Below, piece after piece: positions 19,791-30,730 of a stretch of 64,000 bases of DNA; position 1 is the stretch's first letter; each line of letters begins with the position of its first letter. The stretch lies in NCBI GenBank assembly GCA_038380795.1, contig CM076261.1, positions 95,936,418 to 96,000,417 on the forward strand, written 5' to 3'. The DNA comes from Pyrocephalus nanus (lineage: Eukaryota; Chordata; Aves; Passeriformes; Tyrannidae). Both the position numbers and the translations under genes were made by a program. The notes beneath the pieces are model-generated. The model was given only the letters and a program-made list of their open reading frames with translations. It searched no databases and was not told the DNA's origin.

Positions 19791-20305
19791 GGTCCTCAGA
19801 GCAGCCTGGCAGGTGTGCAGTTCCTGCCTCCTCCCTGAGTGCCTGTGATAACTGGGGCTGAGTTGGGTGATTGCAGTGTCCCCAAAGGCCTGTGGTGACT
19901 GCCAGCAGGTGCCGAAATGCAGGCGAGCTGAGTGTGCTGAGGGTTGTCCCCCAGGGCAGCAGAGCTGTTGGGGAGGAAGAGGAGGGGAGGCAGGAAGGGG
20001 ATCTGTGGCTGGGCCTTGCTGGGGCTGCAGGGCCTGGCAGGCAAGAGGCAGCTGGGCCAGGGCAGGGCTGGGCTGGGGGTGCCAGGGAGTCAGGGGGTGT
20101 CAGGGCTCCCCCCAGAGAGGGGGGTTGTGTCCCTGCATGTGCAATAGTGCAGGGGAAAGGTGGGCTGAGCCCTGCAGTGCTGAGGGAGGGACCTGATTTT
20201 CCAGCCCTGCCCAGAGAGGAATCTGATGGAATTGTGGAAGGGAAATGCCCAGTCCTGTCTCTGCAGAGGACTCTTTCCTGTGGCAGCAGGGTCTGGGGAG
20301 CAATC
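19791..20305. repeat. GC-rich block, duplicate of 14,576
   Basis: Near-identical to 14,576-15,085; among the few differences is GAATTGTGGAAG for GAATTATGGAAG. No gene recognised. Confidence 0.6.
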
Positions 20306-20790
20306 AGATAGAAAGCAATCCAGCAGATGGACCTTGTGGTGATGGTGGAGAACCAAAGGATCCTGGAGTGAGTGACTCCAGACCAGTGTAGGGCCACAGG
20401 GATTGTGAAGGGGTGCAGGACCTTTTCATAAGTGGAGAGGGTGAGAGAGTTGGGAACACTTGGGCAGGAGACAAAAACGTGCTCTGGGTCATGTGAGGTG
20501 TGTCTGAATCTGTGATGGCAGGAATGAAGGGAAGGGAGCCTGGCTCTTGAGAGTCCTGCAGAGTAGCAGGAGAGGTGAATGTGAGTACAAGGGAAAACGA
20601 ATTGTATGGGCAGAGAAGGAGTTTGAGGGTGTTAATAGTGTGGAAGAGGTTGTGGAGTCTCCCTCCTGAGAGAGCTAAAACTGAACTGTCCATTGTTCTG
20701 GAAATCCTGCTGTCTCTGGCCCTGCTTGAGCAGGGGCGTTGAAGTGCTTGAAGCACTTGCTCTCCAGAGTTTGTTCAAACTGGATGATGT
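20306..20790 (+). mobile_element. CR1 LINE tail fragment
   Basis: Sense CR1 tail homologous to 15,086-15,560 (GACCTTGTGGTGATGGTGGA ... CCCTGCTTGAGCAGGGGCG ... CTTGCTCTCCAGAG). Confidence 0.7.
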
Positions 20791-21130
20791 TGTGACTCTT
20801 TGGGCAGGTGTGAGAGTGGTGGTGGGTGAGAGAGTTTGTGCAGTGTGTGCTGGCCCAGAGAGACTTTGGCAGAGGCTGTGCAGGAGAGCATTGTTGTGGG
20901 GAAGCCTTTGGTGCAGCAGGTGCTGGGTTTGTGCCTTTTCTTGGAAGGACCACTACCATTTACCAGTCTGAGTGCCAGTGATGGTGGCAGATGTCTAAAG
21001 AAAGGTTTTGTGGCCCATTTTCCAGCCAACCTGATGACATCTTGAGTCTTGGTGTTGTGCTCCTTCAGATTGTGAGAGCATGGGATGAAAAAATTAAGAG
21101 CAGACATCAGAGGCTGTGATGCAGGAGACG
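20791..21130. repeat. Keratin D flank, copy 5 (chimeric)
   Basis: Starts like the common D flank (GGGAAGCCTTTGGTGCAGCA) but switches near 20,935 (CTTTTCTTGGAAGGACCACT) to the variant seen at copies 4 and 11. A visible switch point between two flank subtypes. Confidence 0.65.
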
Positions 21131-21136
21131 TTTATT
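21131..21136 (-). terminator. Poly(A) signal AATAAA, copy 5 (distal)
   Basis: Canonical hexamer about 440 bp 3' of the stop codon, as in copies 4 and 11. Confidence 0.75.
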
Positions 21137-21576
21137 GAGACAAAAGAGAGAAAAGGAACAAGCAGGCAGGCGAAGGGATCTGCTCTGAGGTGCCAGGAGG
21201 GCGACCATCAGCTGAGGTCCTTCCCTGGCAGGAGAATTTCTGCAGAGCCCCCAGGTCTTCCTGCTGTCCTTGTTGGGAGCAGCCCAGCGGAGGTGGCCGA
21301 TGGTGTGTGTGTTGTGAGAAGGTGTTTGCAGCAGAGGGGACTGGGCAGAGCCCAAGGGGCTCTGGAGAGAAGGAAGGGGGAGAAGAGGAGGAGGGAGCTG
21401 GGCCATGTTGGCAGCAGGGCGGGCTGGCCCCTTCCCTGCTTCCTTGCTGGGAGCCCTGAGAGCAGGAGCTGGAAGTGCTGAGGCCCTGGGAGAGCCTTGG
21501 GCTGGAGATAAATCCCTGTTGGAGGTGGAGGATTGCAGGTGGTGGGTGGTTGGTGTTGGGGCAGTTGTTTGGGGGC

Positions 21577-21912
21577 TCAGCAGGTGGAGCAGCCCCTGGT
21601 GCCGTAGCAGCCCAGGCCTCCCAGGCCGTAGCCAAAGGCCCGGGCAGAGCCGAGGCCGTAGCCAAAGGCCCCAAAGGCGCCGGAGATGGGCTGTCCCTGG
21701 GCATTGAGCTCCGTGCCCAGGGCAGCCCCTGCGGCGGATCCGACGGCGGAGCTCTGGGGGAAGGAGGTCATGATGGGCCCTGGCAGGGTGACGCGCACGG
21801 GGGAGGGCTGGATGAGGACGGTGGAGTCCTGGCACTGGGTGACACAGGGCTGGTTGCAGCTGTTGGCCAGCGGGGTGGGTGCGCAGGGGCGGCAGAGGTC
21901 GTAGCAGGCCAT
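21577..21912 (-). CDS. Feather-type beta-keratin, copy 5 (long 3' UTR)
   Basis: Intact 111-codon keratin, Arg40 and Ala60. Exon 2 begins at 21,932, the intron is 21,933-22,176 and exon 1 is about 22,177-22,223. It combines the long 3' UTR of copies 4 and 11 with the mutated TATA and short promoter of copies 6-8, 13 and 14, a combination seen in no other copy. Its right side from the gene core onward is the first unit of the 4,221-bp tandem duplication, while its left side is not, so one duplication breakpoint falls within or beside this gene. Confidence 0.94.
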   Translation of the reverse strand: MACYDLCRPCAPTPLANSCNQPCVTQCQDSTVLIQPSPVRVTLPGPIMTSFPQSSAVGSAAGAALGTELNAQGQPISGAFGAFGYGLGSARAFGYGLGGLGCYGTRGCSTC

Positions 21913-22246
21913 GGGTGTGGTGTGGAGGGGCCCTGTGAGGGCAGGGAAGAGAAGAGAAGAGGTGAGAAGAGCAGAGCAGAGAGGGGGCTGAGGCAGCGCA
22001 GGGCCGTGGGGGTGCGAGGGGCGGTGTTGGCGGAGGGCGAGGCAGTGGGGAGGCTGCTGTGGGGCTGTGGGGAGGCGTGAGGGCTGCTGAGGCTGGGGCA
22101 GAGCGTGCTGGGAGAGAGGGGCCAGGGGGGCGGTGTGGCAGGAGCAGGAGGGGGTTGTCAGGGGCTGCAGGCTCACCTTGTTGGCGGCACAGAAGGCAGG
22201 AGAAGGCGTCAGGAGAAGCGTGGCAGGGAGAGAGGCGCTGGGCCGG

Positions 22247-22288
22247 CTTTTCTGCTGCTCCCGCAGGGGCGGCACAGCCTTGGCCCAG
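22247..22288 (-). promoter_or_regulatory. Core promoter copy 5: TATA mutated to CAGAAAAG
   Basis: CAGAAAAG at 22,247-22,254 on minus; GC box retained; the short promoter type follows (CACTGTCAGCT then GGCGGCAGCTT). Confidence 0.75.
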
Positions 22289-23459
22289 CACTGTCAGCTG
22301 GCGGCAGCTTGGAGGGCTTGGTTTGTGGGAGGCTTGGGTGGTTGGAGGTGTGTCAGGGAGGGCTGAATAAACCCCCAGAGGCCAGGAGAGGTGTGATGTC
22401 ATGAGGGAGGTGATTTGGTGGCCCTGGTGTGCTGTGGTTTGTGGGTGCTTTGTGCTGACTGGGCCCCCTCTTGTTGTGTGGGACTGGATGTCCCTCAGTG
22501 CTTGTGTTGCACCCAGAAATGCTGAGGGAGCCGTTTGATGTGCTGAGGAGGACACTGCAGGACCTTGGAGAGGTAAAAATGTTTGGGATCCCTTCCTGAT
22601 GGATGAAGATGTGCTCATGCCCTTGTATTTTGAATGGGATCAAGAGAGAGGACCTGAAAAACCAGAGGTTGCTCAGGCTGAATCTTTGCCTTTGATATCG
22701 TCCGTTTGGCTTTCTCAGGTTTACAGGATAATGTACTCTGTCATGTAAGGTGTGTTTCTTGACCTCCTGAAGAAATGGAATAAACAAACCTCCAACAGGG
22801 CTCGATCCCTTTGTGCCCAGGCTGGGCTGTGAGCCCAATTCCCTTATTTCACACTCACTCCACGATGTTTTAGAAGTTGTAAAAAAACTAATAGGTTGTA
22901 ATATCCTGGACCTGTCAGTAAAAAATTATAATTACTAGTGGACAGTTGGCAAGCTCCTGTCTCCTCTTCTTTCATTAGAATGGAATTCCTCTGTGGAATT
23001 CTGGGATTCCATGTCCTGCCCTTGAGGCCGTGTCCATCTGACCTTGGTGGAAGCTTTGATGAGTTGGCATTTGGGAGCATTTCTATGGAATTTGAGTGTT
23101 GTGGTGTTTTGGAGACATAAGCAAAGAACTGGAGAGGTTTGGTGTCATCACTGAGGTCACCCCGTGTCTCTCCTGTGCTGTGGTGTTTGGATGCCTTGTC
23201 AAGAGGATCCCCATTCCCTGTCAGCCCTGTCAGGCTGCTCTGGGCTTTGCAGTTGTGCTGAGCGTGAGGGGCTGCCCTTTCAGTCATCTTCCTTCCTCCC
23301 TGCTCTACTGCCTGGTTTCTAATCCTGTCTTTATGCCTGTTTACCCTTTGGGGTCCCAGTGCTTGGGTTCTGGTTCAAGAAGAGATTCCTAAGAGTACTT
23401 TGTGAGAGTTCTGGAGAACAAGTCTGGTGGGTTGTGTTTCCATGTTCTGGAACTGCTTT
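22289..23459. repeat. Short proximal promoter and U repeats, copy 5
   Basis: The short type replaces the 129-bp long segment with 11 bp. U units follow to about 23,008 and from 23,009. Contains the TTTCTTGACCTCCTGAAGAA near-palindrome near 22,757-22,777. No gene seen. Confidence 0.7.
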
Positions 23460-25345
23460 TTTTCCTGGCAAAGAAGGTTGAGGGGAACCTTCTCACTCTC
23501 TACAAGTACTGGAAATGGTTTTTTTATAAGATGGCTTTTAGGCTCTTTTCCAAAAACCAGGTGTTGGTTTTGGAAATGGCCTCAAGTTGCTGCCACCCTG
23601 CCTGGCCATGGTCGAGCTGTCCCTGCTTGAGCCTTTGGCCTGAACTGCTGCACGGGCAGTGACAGGACATGGGGGGGATGTTTCTAAACTGGAGCAGGAG
23701 AGATTTAGGTGAGATGTTGGACAGAAATTCTTGTCTGTGAGGTTTGGGAGGCCCTGGCACAGGTTTCCCAGAGAAGCTGTGGCTGCTTCATCCCTGGAAG
23801 TGTTCCAGGCCAGGTTGGACGGGGCTTGGAGCAACCTGGGCTAGGGGAAGGTGTCCCTGCATTGACAGGAGCTTGGAACAAGCTTGTCTTGAAAGTCCTT
23901 CCCACCCCAACTCTCCTATGGGCTTAAATGGCACCCCATGTCCCATCCTCAAAGAGCACTGGATCAAGCCCATGCCTGTCAGCCTGACCTCAGTGCTGGG
24001 GAAGGTTAAGGAGCAGATGGTCTGGAGTGCCTTGAGATGGCCCCTCGTGCTCAACCAGCAGAGCAGGCCCTGCCAGTGTGGGTTTGTGAAAGGCAGGTCC
24101 TGCTTGACCAACCTGACCTCCTTCCAGGCCAGGGTGACCTGCTGAGGGGGTGAGGGGAGGGCTCTGGATGTTTTCTGCCTGGACTTCAGTAAAGCCTGTG
24201 AGGCAGCTCCCCACATCATGATGTGCACAAACAAACTGGCTGCTCACGGCTTGGACGGGTGTTGTGTTTGCTCAGAGAGAACTTGCTGGGTGAGGGTTTA
24301 GTGTTTGGGTCAGTTCAGCCTAAGAACTGTTCAGCATATCAATACCTGTGAATCAATTTACACTGCTCAGCATCCTCAGGACGAGCTGTTCCATGTGGTG
24401 AAGTGCCCCCACAGTGAGCTGGCAGAGGAGAACCCTCCCTGTTAAAGGGGGGAACACCGAAGATGTGGATTATCACAGGGCAGTCAGTGCCACCTCTCTG
24501 CCTGCAAGGTTCCAGTGCAGATCCTCCTGGAAACCATGGCAAGGGACATGGAAGAGGGAGAGGCATTTCCTCACAGCCCACATGGTTCCTGAGTACAAAC
24601 CCCTGACAAATGGAGTGGCCTTGCAAATGGGCTGAAAGCTTTTATGGGGACAGAAGAGTGACAGATGTCATCTACCTGATCCGTCCTGCTCCACATCACT
24701 GAGGGTGATCTGGAGAGAGGGGGATTGGATGGTGGATCACTTGGTGGATAAGGAATTGTAGAATGTTCTCACTTACAATGAAAGGCTTGATGTCCAGGTG
24801 GAGCCCAGAGAGGAGTGGTGTCCCTGAGCAGCCCGTCCTGGGACCAGTGTCACTGCCATCTTTGTCAGAGACAGGGATGAGGATACTGAGTGTCCCCTCA
24901 GCCAGAGGTCAGATAACACCGAGCTGAGTGGTGTGGTTGGTGCTCTAGGACGGAGGGATGGCAGCCAGAGGGGCCTGGACAGGCTGGGCAGGAGGAGCTG
25001 TGTGATCCTCCTGAAATTCCACAGGGCCAGGAGGTGGTGGGTTGTGTGAGTGCCTAAGAGGGCTGCAGGCTGGTGGGGACTGTTTGAGAGTAGCCCTGTG
25101 GAGAAGGCTTGGAGGGCACTGGTGGGTGAAGAAGTGAATGGGAGCCAGGAATGTGCCCTGGCAGCCCAGAAACCCCCCGTGTCCTGGGCTCGTGGCCACA
25201 GTGTGGGCAGCAGGGAGAGGGAGGGGATTGTTGATTTGTGCTGCTTTGTGGTGAGATTGGAGTTGTGTGTTGAGCTGGGAGAGCCTGAGAATGAGGCAAA
25301 GAGGGAGCTGTGGGTGGGATGCAGAGCAGAGCCTTGGGGCTGATG
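23460..25345 (+). mobile_element. CR1 LINE composite (three fragments)
   Basis: Three sense pieces in series. (a) 23,460-23,930 is a 3' part (GAAATTCTTGTCTGTGAGG, AGAGAAGCTGTGGCTGCTTC, GGCCAGGTTGGACGGGGC). (b) 23,935-24,260 is an RT piece with PVSLTSVLGKVKEQM, QCGFVKGRSCLTNLTSF and LDFSKACEAAPH. (c) about 24,410-25,345 is another RT-to-end piece with a degraded GNYRPVSLTS region near 24,460, ILLETMARDMEEGEAF-like sequence near 24,520, and the SQRGLDRLG region with GCAGCAGGGAGAGGGAGG near 25,205. Stops and frameshifts abound; no active element. Confidence 0.85.
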
Positions 25346-25646
25346 AAGGGCTGGAGCCCACGGTGTCCATGGACACTTAAGACAGCACCCCCTGGGAGTT
25401 TGTGTCAGAGGGGTGGGTGGTGTGTCCATGCCTGGGTTTGGGCAATGTAGGAGCTGATGACCCACTCTAGAAGACCCCTCTCTGCTCATCTGTGGTTTTC
25501 CTTTGGACATATTTCCTTCCAGACAACTTGTGACTCTTTTCTACCAGCCTTGATTGTCTCTTGAGGGCTGACTTTATGCTGGGTGTGTTTGGAAGCTTGG
25601 GCGAAGAAAGGCTGAGGAGGCATCTCATGTTTTGCTGCAGGAGAAC
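25346..25646. repeat. Diverged D flank, copy 6
   Basis: A divergent keratin downstream flank subtype shared only with copies 7 and 14 (ATGCCTGGGTTTGGGCAATG, TTCCTTCCAGACAACTTGT, GGAGGCATCTCATGTTTTGC). Copy 12 has an intermediate form. Confidence 0.55.
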
Positions 25647-25652
25647 CTTATT
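25647..25652 (-). terminator. Variant poly(A) signal AATAAG, copy 6
   Basis: The hexamer position reads AATAAG on minus (plus CTTATT) where copy 14, with the same flank subtype, has AATAAA. No other AATAAA was noticed nearby, so 3' end formation may be weakened. Confidence 0.65.
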
Positions 25653-25797
25653 GATGGAATAGAGTGAAAAACCAAGAAAAACAAGTGATGGAGATCAAGT
25701 ATGAGTGCAAGAAGGATGAACAATAGTCGAGGTCATTTCTTGTAGGAGATTTTACAGAACCCTGATCTGGTGGTGTGAGGGGTGTTGTGGAGGACCC

Positions 25798-26133
25798 TCA
25801 GCAGGTGGAGCAGCCCCTGGTGCCGTAGCAGCCCAGGCCTCCCAGGCCGTAGCCAAAGGCCCGGGCAGAGCCGAGGCCGTAGCCAAAGGCCCCAAAGGCG
25901 CCGGAGATGGGCTGTCCCTGGGCATTGAGCTCCGTGCCCAGGGCAGCCCCTGCGGCGGATCCGACGGCGGAGCTCTGGGGGAAGGAGGTCATGATGGGCC
26001 CTGGCAGGGTGACGCGCACGGGGGAGGGCTGGATGAGGACGGTGGAGTCCTGGCACTGGGTGACACAGGGCTGGTTGCAGCTGTTGGCCAGCGGGGTGGG
26101 TGCGCAGGGGCGGCAGAGGTCGTAGCAGGCCAT
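25798..26133 (-). CDS. Feather-type beta-keratin, copy 6
   Basis: Intact keratin, Arg40 and Ala60. Exon 2 begins at 26,153, the intron is 26,154-26,397 and exon 1 is about 26,398-26,444. Two regulatory signals are degraded: CAGAAAAG at the TATA position and AATAAG at the poly(A) position. The coding region is nevertheless undamaged, which fits recent amplification or homogenisation. Its whole environment recurs 4,221 bp to the right at copy 7 with one base difference that I could find. Confidence 0.94.
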   Translation of the reverse strand: MACYDLCRPCAPTPLANSCNQPCVTQCQDSTVLIQPSPVRVTLPGPIMTSFPQSSAVGSAAGAALGTELNAQGQPISGAFGAFGYGLGSARAFGYGLGGLGCYGTRGCSTC

Positions 26134-26467
26134 GGGTGTGGTGTGGAGGGGCCCTGTGAGGGCAGGGAAGAGAAGAGAAGAGGTGAGAAGAGCAGAGCAG
26201 AGAGGGGGCTGAGGCAGCGCAGGGCCGTGGGGGTGCGAGGGGCGGTGTTGGCGGAGGGCGAGGCAGTGGGGAGGCTGCTGTGGGGCTGTGGGGAGGCGTG
26301 AGGGCTGCTGAGGCTGGGGCAGAGCGTGCTGGGAGAGAGGGGCCAGGGGGGCGGTGTGGCAGGAGCAGGAGGGGGTTGTCAGGGGCTGCAGGCTCACCTT
26401 GTTGGCGGCACAGAAGGCAGGAGAAGGCGTCAGGAGAAGCGTGGCAGGGAGAGAGGCGCTGGGCCGG

Positions 26468-26509
26468 CTTTTCTGCTGCTCCCGCAGGGGCGGCACAGCC
26501 TTGGCCCAG
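26468..26509 (-). promoter_or_regulatory. Core promoter copy 6: TATA mutated to CAGAAAAG
   Basis: CAGAAAAG at 26,468-26,475 on minus; GC box retained; short promoter type. Confidence 0.75.
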
Positions 26510-27680
26510 CACTGTCAGCTGGCGGCAGCTTGGAGGGCTTGGTTTGTGGGAGGCTTGGGTGGTTGGAGGTGTGTCAGGGAGGGCTGAATAAACCCCCAGA
26601 GGCCAGGAGAGGTGTGATGTCATGAGGGAGGTGATTTGGTGGCCCTGGTGTGCTGTGGTTTGTGGGTGCTTTGTGCTGACTGGGCCCCCTCTTGTTGTGT
26701 GGGACTGGATGTCCCTCAGTGCTTGTGTTGCACCCAGAAATGCTGAGGGAGCCGTTTGATGTGCTGAGGAGGACACTGCAGGACCTTGGAGAGGTAAAAA
26801 TGTTTGGGATCCCTTCCTGATGGATGAAGATGTGCTCATGCCCTTGTATTTTGAATGGGATCAAGAGAGAGGACCTGAAAAACCAGAGGTTGCTCAGGCT
26901 GAATCTTTGCCTTTGATATCGTCCGTTTGGCTTTCTCAGGTTTACAGGATAATGTACTCTGTCATGTAAGGTGTGTTTCTTGACCTCCTGAAGAAATGGA
27001 ATAAACAAACCTCCAACAGGGCTCGATCCCTTTGTGCCCAGGCTGGGCTGTGAGCCCAATTCCCTTATTTCACACTCACTCCACGATGTTTTAGAAGTTG
27101 TAAAAAAACTAATAGGTTGTAATATCCTGGACCTGTCAGTAAAAAATTATAATTACTAGTGGACAGTTGGCAAGCTCCTGTCTCCTCTTCTTTCATTAGA
27201 ATGGAATTCCTCTGTGGAATTCTGGGATTCCATGTCCTGCCCTTGAGGCCGTGTCCATCTGACCTTGGTGGAAGCTTTGATGAGTTGGCATTTGGGAGCA
27301 TTTCTATGGAATTTGAGTGTTGTGGTGTTTTGGAGACATAAGCAAAGAACTGGAGAGGTTTGGTGTCATCACTGAGGTCACCCCGTGTCTCTCCTGTGCT
27401 GTGGTGTTTGGATGCCTTGTCAAGAGGATCCCCATTCCCTGTCAGCCCTGTCAGGCTGCTCTGGGCTTTGCAGTTGTGCTGAGCGTGAGGGGCTGCCCTT
27501 TCAGTCATCTTCCTTCCTCCCTGCTCTACTGCCTGGTTTCTAATCCTGTCTTTATGCCTGTTTACCCTTTGGGGTCCCAGTGCTTGGGTTCTGGTTCAAG
27601 AAGAGATTCCTAAGAGTACTTTGTGAGAGTTCTGGAGAACAAGTCTGGTGGGTTGTGTTTCCATGTTCTGGAACTGCTTT
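26510..27680. repeat. Short proximal promoter and U repeats, copy 6
   Basis: Copy of 22,289-23,459 at offset 4,221, with no difference that I found by eye. No gene seen. Confidence 0.7.
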
Positions 27681-29566
27681 TTTTCCTGGCAAAGAAGGTT
27701 GAGGGGAACCTTCTCACTCTCTACAAGTACTGGAAATGGTTTTTTTATAAGATGGCTTTTAGGCTCTTTTCCAAAAACCAGGTGTTGGTTTTGGAAATGG
27801 CCTCAAGTTGCTGCCACCCTGCCTGGCCATGGTCGAGCTGTCCCTGCTTGAGCCTTTAGCCTGAACTGCTGCACGGGCAGTGACAGGACATGGGGGGGAT
27901 GTTTCTAAACTGGAGCAGGAGAGATTTAGGTGAGATGTTGGACAGAAATTCTTGTCTGTGAGGTTTGGGAGGCCCTGGCACAGGTTTCCCAGAGAAGCTG
28001 TGGCTGCTTCATCCCTGGAAGTGTTCCAGGCCAGGTTGGACGGGGCTTGGAGCAACCTGGGCTAGGGGAAGGTGTCCCTGCATTGACAGGAGCTTGGAAC
28101 AAGCTTGTCTTGAAAGTCCTTCCCACCCCAACTCTCCTATGGGCTTAAATGGCACCCCATGTCCCATCCTCAAAGAGCACTGGATCAAGCCCATGCCTGT
28201 CAGCCTGACCTCAGTGCTGGGGAAGGTTAAGGAGCAGATGGTCTGGAGTGCCTTGAGATGGCCCCTCGTGCTCAACCAGCAGAGCAGGCCCTGCCAGTGT
28301 GGGTTTGTGAAAGGCAGGTCCTGCTTGACCAACCTGACCTCCTTCCAGGCCAGGGTGACCTGCTGAGGGGGTGAGGGGAGGGCTCTGGATGTTTTCTGCC
28401 TGGACTTCAGTAAAGCCTGTGAGGCAGCTCCCCACATCATGATGTGCACAAACAAACTGGCTGCTCACGGCTTGGACGGGTGTTGTGTTTGCTCAGAGAG
28501 AACTTGCTGGGTGAGGGTTTAGTGTTTGGGTCAGTTCAGCCTAAGAACTGTTCAGCATATCAATACCTGTGAATCAATTTACACTGCTCAGCATCCTCAG
28601 GACGAGCTGTTCCATGTGGTGAAGTGCCCCCACAGTGAGCTGGCAGAGGAGAACCCTCCCTGTTAAAGGGGGGAACACCGAAGATGTGGATTATCACAGG
28701 GCAGTCAGTGCCACCTCTCTGCCTGCAAGGTTCCAGTGCAGATCCTCCTGGAAACCATGGCAAGGGACATGGAAGAGGGAGAGGCATTTCCTCACAGCCC
28801 ACATGGTTCCTGAGTACAAACCCCTGACAAATGGAGTGGCCTTGCAAATGGGCTGAAAGCTTTTATGGGGACAGAAGAGTGACAGATGTCATCTACCTGA
28901 TCCGTCCTGCTCCACATCACTGAGGGTGATCTGGAGAGAGGGGGATTGGATGGTGGATCACTTGGTGGATAAGGAATTGTAGAATGTTCTCACTTACAAT
29001 GAAAGGCTTGATGTCCAGGTGGAGCCCAGAGAGGAGTGGTGTCCCTGAGCAGCCCGTCCTGGGACCAGTGTCACTGCCATCTTTGTCAGAGACAGGGATG
29101 AGGATACTGAGTGTCCCCTCAGCCAGAGGTCAGATAACACCGAGCTGAGTGGTGTGGTTGGTGCTCTAGGACGGAGGGATGGCAGCCAGAGGGGCCTGGA
29201 CAGGCTGGGCAGGAGGAGCTGTGTGATCCTCCTGAAATTCCACAGGGCCAGGAGGTGGTGGGTTGTGTGAGTGCCTAAGAGGGCTGCAGGCTGGTGGGGA
29301 CTGTTTGAGAGTAGCCCTGTGGAGAAGGCTTGGAGGGCACTGGTGGGTGAAGAAGTGAATGGGAGCCAGGAATGTGCCCTGGCAGCCCAGAAACCCCCCG
29401 TGTCCTGGGCTCGTGGCCACAGTGTGGGCAGCAGGGAGAGGGAGGGGATTGTTGATTTGTGCTGCTTTGTGGTGAGATTGGAGTTGTGTGTTGAGCTGGG
29501 AGAGCCTGAGAATGAGGCAAAGAGGGAGCTGTGGGTGGGATGCAGAGCAGAGCCTTGGGGCTGATG
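27681..29566 (+). mobile_element. CR1 LINE composite, duplicate of 23,460
   Basis: Second unit of the tandem duplication. Same three CR1 pieces; the single difference noticed is A at 27,858 for G at 23,637, which makes a TAG in one plus frame. Confidence 0.85.
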
Positions 29567-29867
29567 AAGGGCTGGAGCCCACGGTGTCCATGGACACTTA
29601 AGACAGCACCCCCTGGGAGTTTGTGTCAGAGGGGTGGGTGGTGTGTCCATGCCTGGGTTTGGGCAATGTAGGAGCTGATGACCCACTCTAGAAGACCCCT
29701 CTCTGCTCATCTGTGGTTTTCCTTTGGACATATTTCCTTCCAGACAACTTGTGACTCTTTTCTACCAGCCTTGATTGTCTCTTGAGGGCTGACTTTATGC
29801 TGGGTGTGTTTGGAAGCTTGGGCGAAGAAAGGCTGAGGAGGCATCTCATGTTTTGCTGCAGGAGAAC
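29567..29867. repeat. Diverged D flank, copy 7
   Basis: Copy of the flank at 25,346-25,646 (offset 4,221). Confidence 0.55.
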
Positions 29868-29873
29868 CTTATT
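29868..29873 (-). terminator. Variant poly(A) signal AATAAG, copy 7
   Basis: Same A-to-G variant as copy 6; inherited through the duplication. Confidence 0.65.
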
Positions 29874-30018
29874 GATGGAATAGAGTGAAAAACCAAGAAA
29901 AACAAGTGATGGAGATCAAGTATGAGTGCAAGAAGGATGAACAATAGTCGAGGTCATTTCTTGTAGGAGATTTTACAGAACCCTGATCTGGTGGTGTGAG
30001 GGGTGTTGTGGAGGACCC

Positions 30019-30354
30019 TCAGCAGGTGGAGCAGCCCCTGGTGCCGTAGCAGCCCAGGCCTCCCAGGCCGTAGCCAAAGGCCCGGGCAGAGCCGAGGCCG
30101 TAGCCAAAGGCCCCAAAGGCGCCGGAGATGGGCTGTCCCTGGGCATTGAGCTCCGTGCCCAGGGCAGCCCCTGCGGCGGATCCGACGGCGGAGCTCTGGG
30201 GGAAGGAGGTCATGATGGGCCCTGGCAGGGTGACGCGCACGGGGGAGGGCTGGATGAGGACGGTGGAGTCCTGGCACTGGGTGACACAGGGCTGGTTGCA
30301 GCTGTTGGCCAGCGGGGTGGGTGCGCAGGGGCGGCAGAGGTCGTAGCAGGCCAT
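30019..30354 (-). CDS. Feather-type beta-keratin, copy 7
   Basis: Intact keratin, Arg40 and Ala60, with the mutated TATA, short promoter and AATAAG signal of copy 6. Exon 2 begins at 30,374, the intron is 30,375-30,618 and exon 1 is about 30,619-30,665. It closes the 4,221-bp duplication: its left flank equals that of copy 6, and its right flank follows copy 6 until differences accumulate from 30,823 and homology is lost near 30,886. The right-hand unit boundary therefore lies in or just beyond the gene, consistent with unequal crossing-over between keratin cores. Confidence 0.94.
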   Translation of the reverse strand: MACYDLCRPCAPTPLANSCNQPCVTQCQDSTVLIQPSPVRVTLPGPIMTSFPQSSAVGSAAGAALGTELNAQGQPISGAFGAFGYGLGSARAFGYGLGGLGCYGTRGCSTC

Positions 30355-30688
30355 GGGTGTGGTGTGGAGGGGCCCTGTGAGGGCAGGGAAGAGAAGAGAA
30401 GAGGTGAGAAGAGCAGAGCAGAGAGGGGGCTGAGGCAGCGCAGGGCCGTGGGGGTGCGAGGGGCGGTGTTGGCGGAGGGCGAGGCAGTGGGGAGGCTGCT
30501 GTGGGGCTGTGGGGAGGCGTGAGGGCTGCTGAGGCTGGGGCAGAGCGTGCTGGGAGAGAGGGGCCAGGGGGGCGGTGTGGCAGGAGCAGGAGGGGGTTGT
30601 CAGGGGCTGCAGGCTCACCTTGTTGGCGGCACAGAAGGCAGGAGAAGGCGTCAGGAGAAGCGTGGCAGGGAGAGAGGCGCTGGGCCGG

Positions 30689-30730
30689 CTTTTCTGCTGC
30701 TCCCGCAGGGGCGGCACAGCCTTGGCCCAG
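30689..30730 (-). promoter_or_regulatory. Core promoter copy 7: TATA mutated to CAGAAAAG
   Basis: CAGAAAAG at 30,689-30,696 on minus; GC box retained; short promoter type. Confidence 0.75.

Noticed and set aside
21107..22618. Open frame of about 500 codons on minus overlapping copy 5
   Set aside because: Wrong frame over the keratin gene; Arg/Pro/His-rich low-complexity translation with no domain. It is a shadow of the keratin core.
24773..25510. 245-codon minus-strand open frame, repeated at 28,994 and similar at 50,078 and 59,744
   Set aside because: Antisense to the CR1 ORF2 3' region; Ser/Pro/His-rich with no domain. The plus strand carries the recognisable CR1 protein relics.
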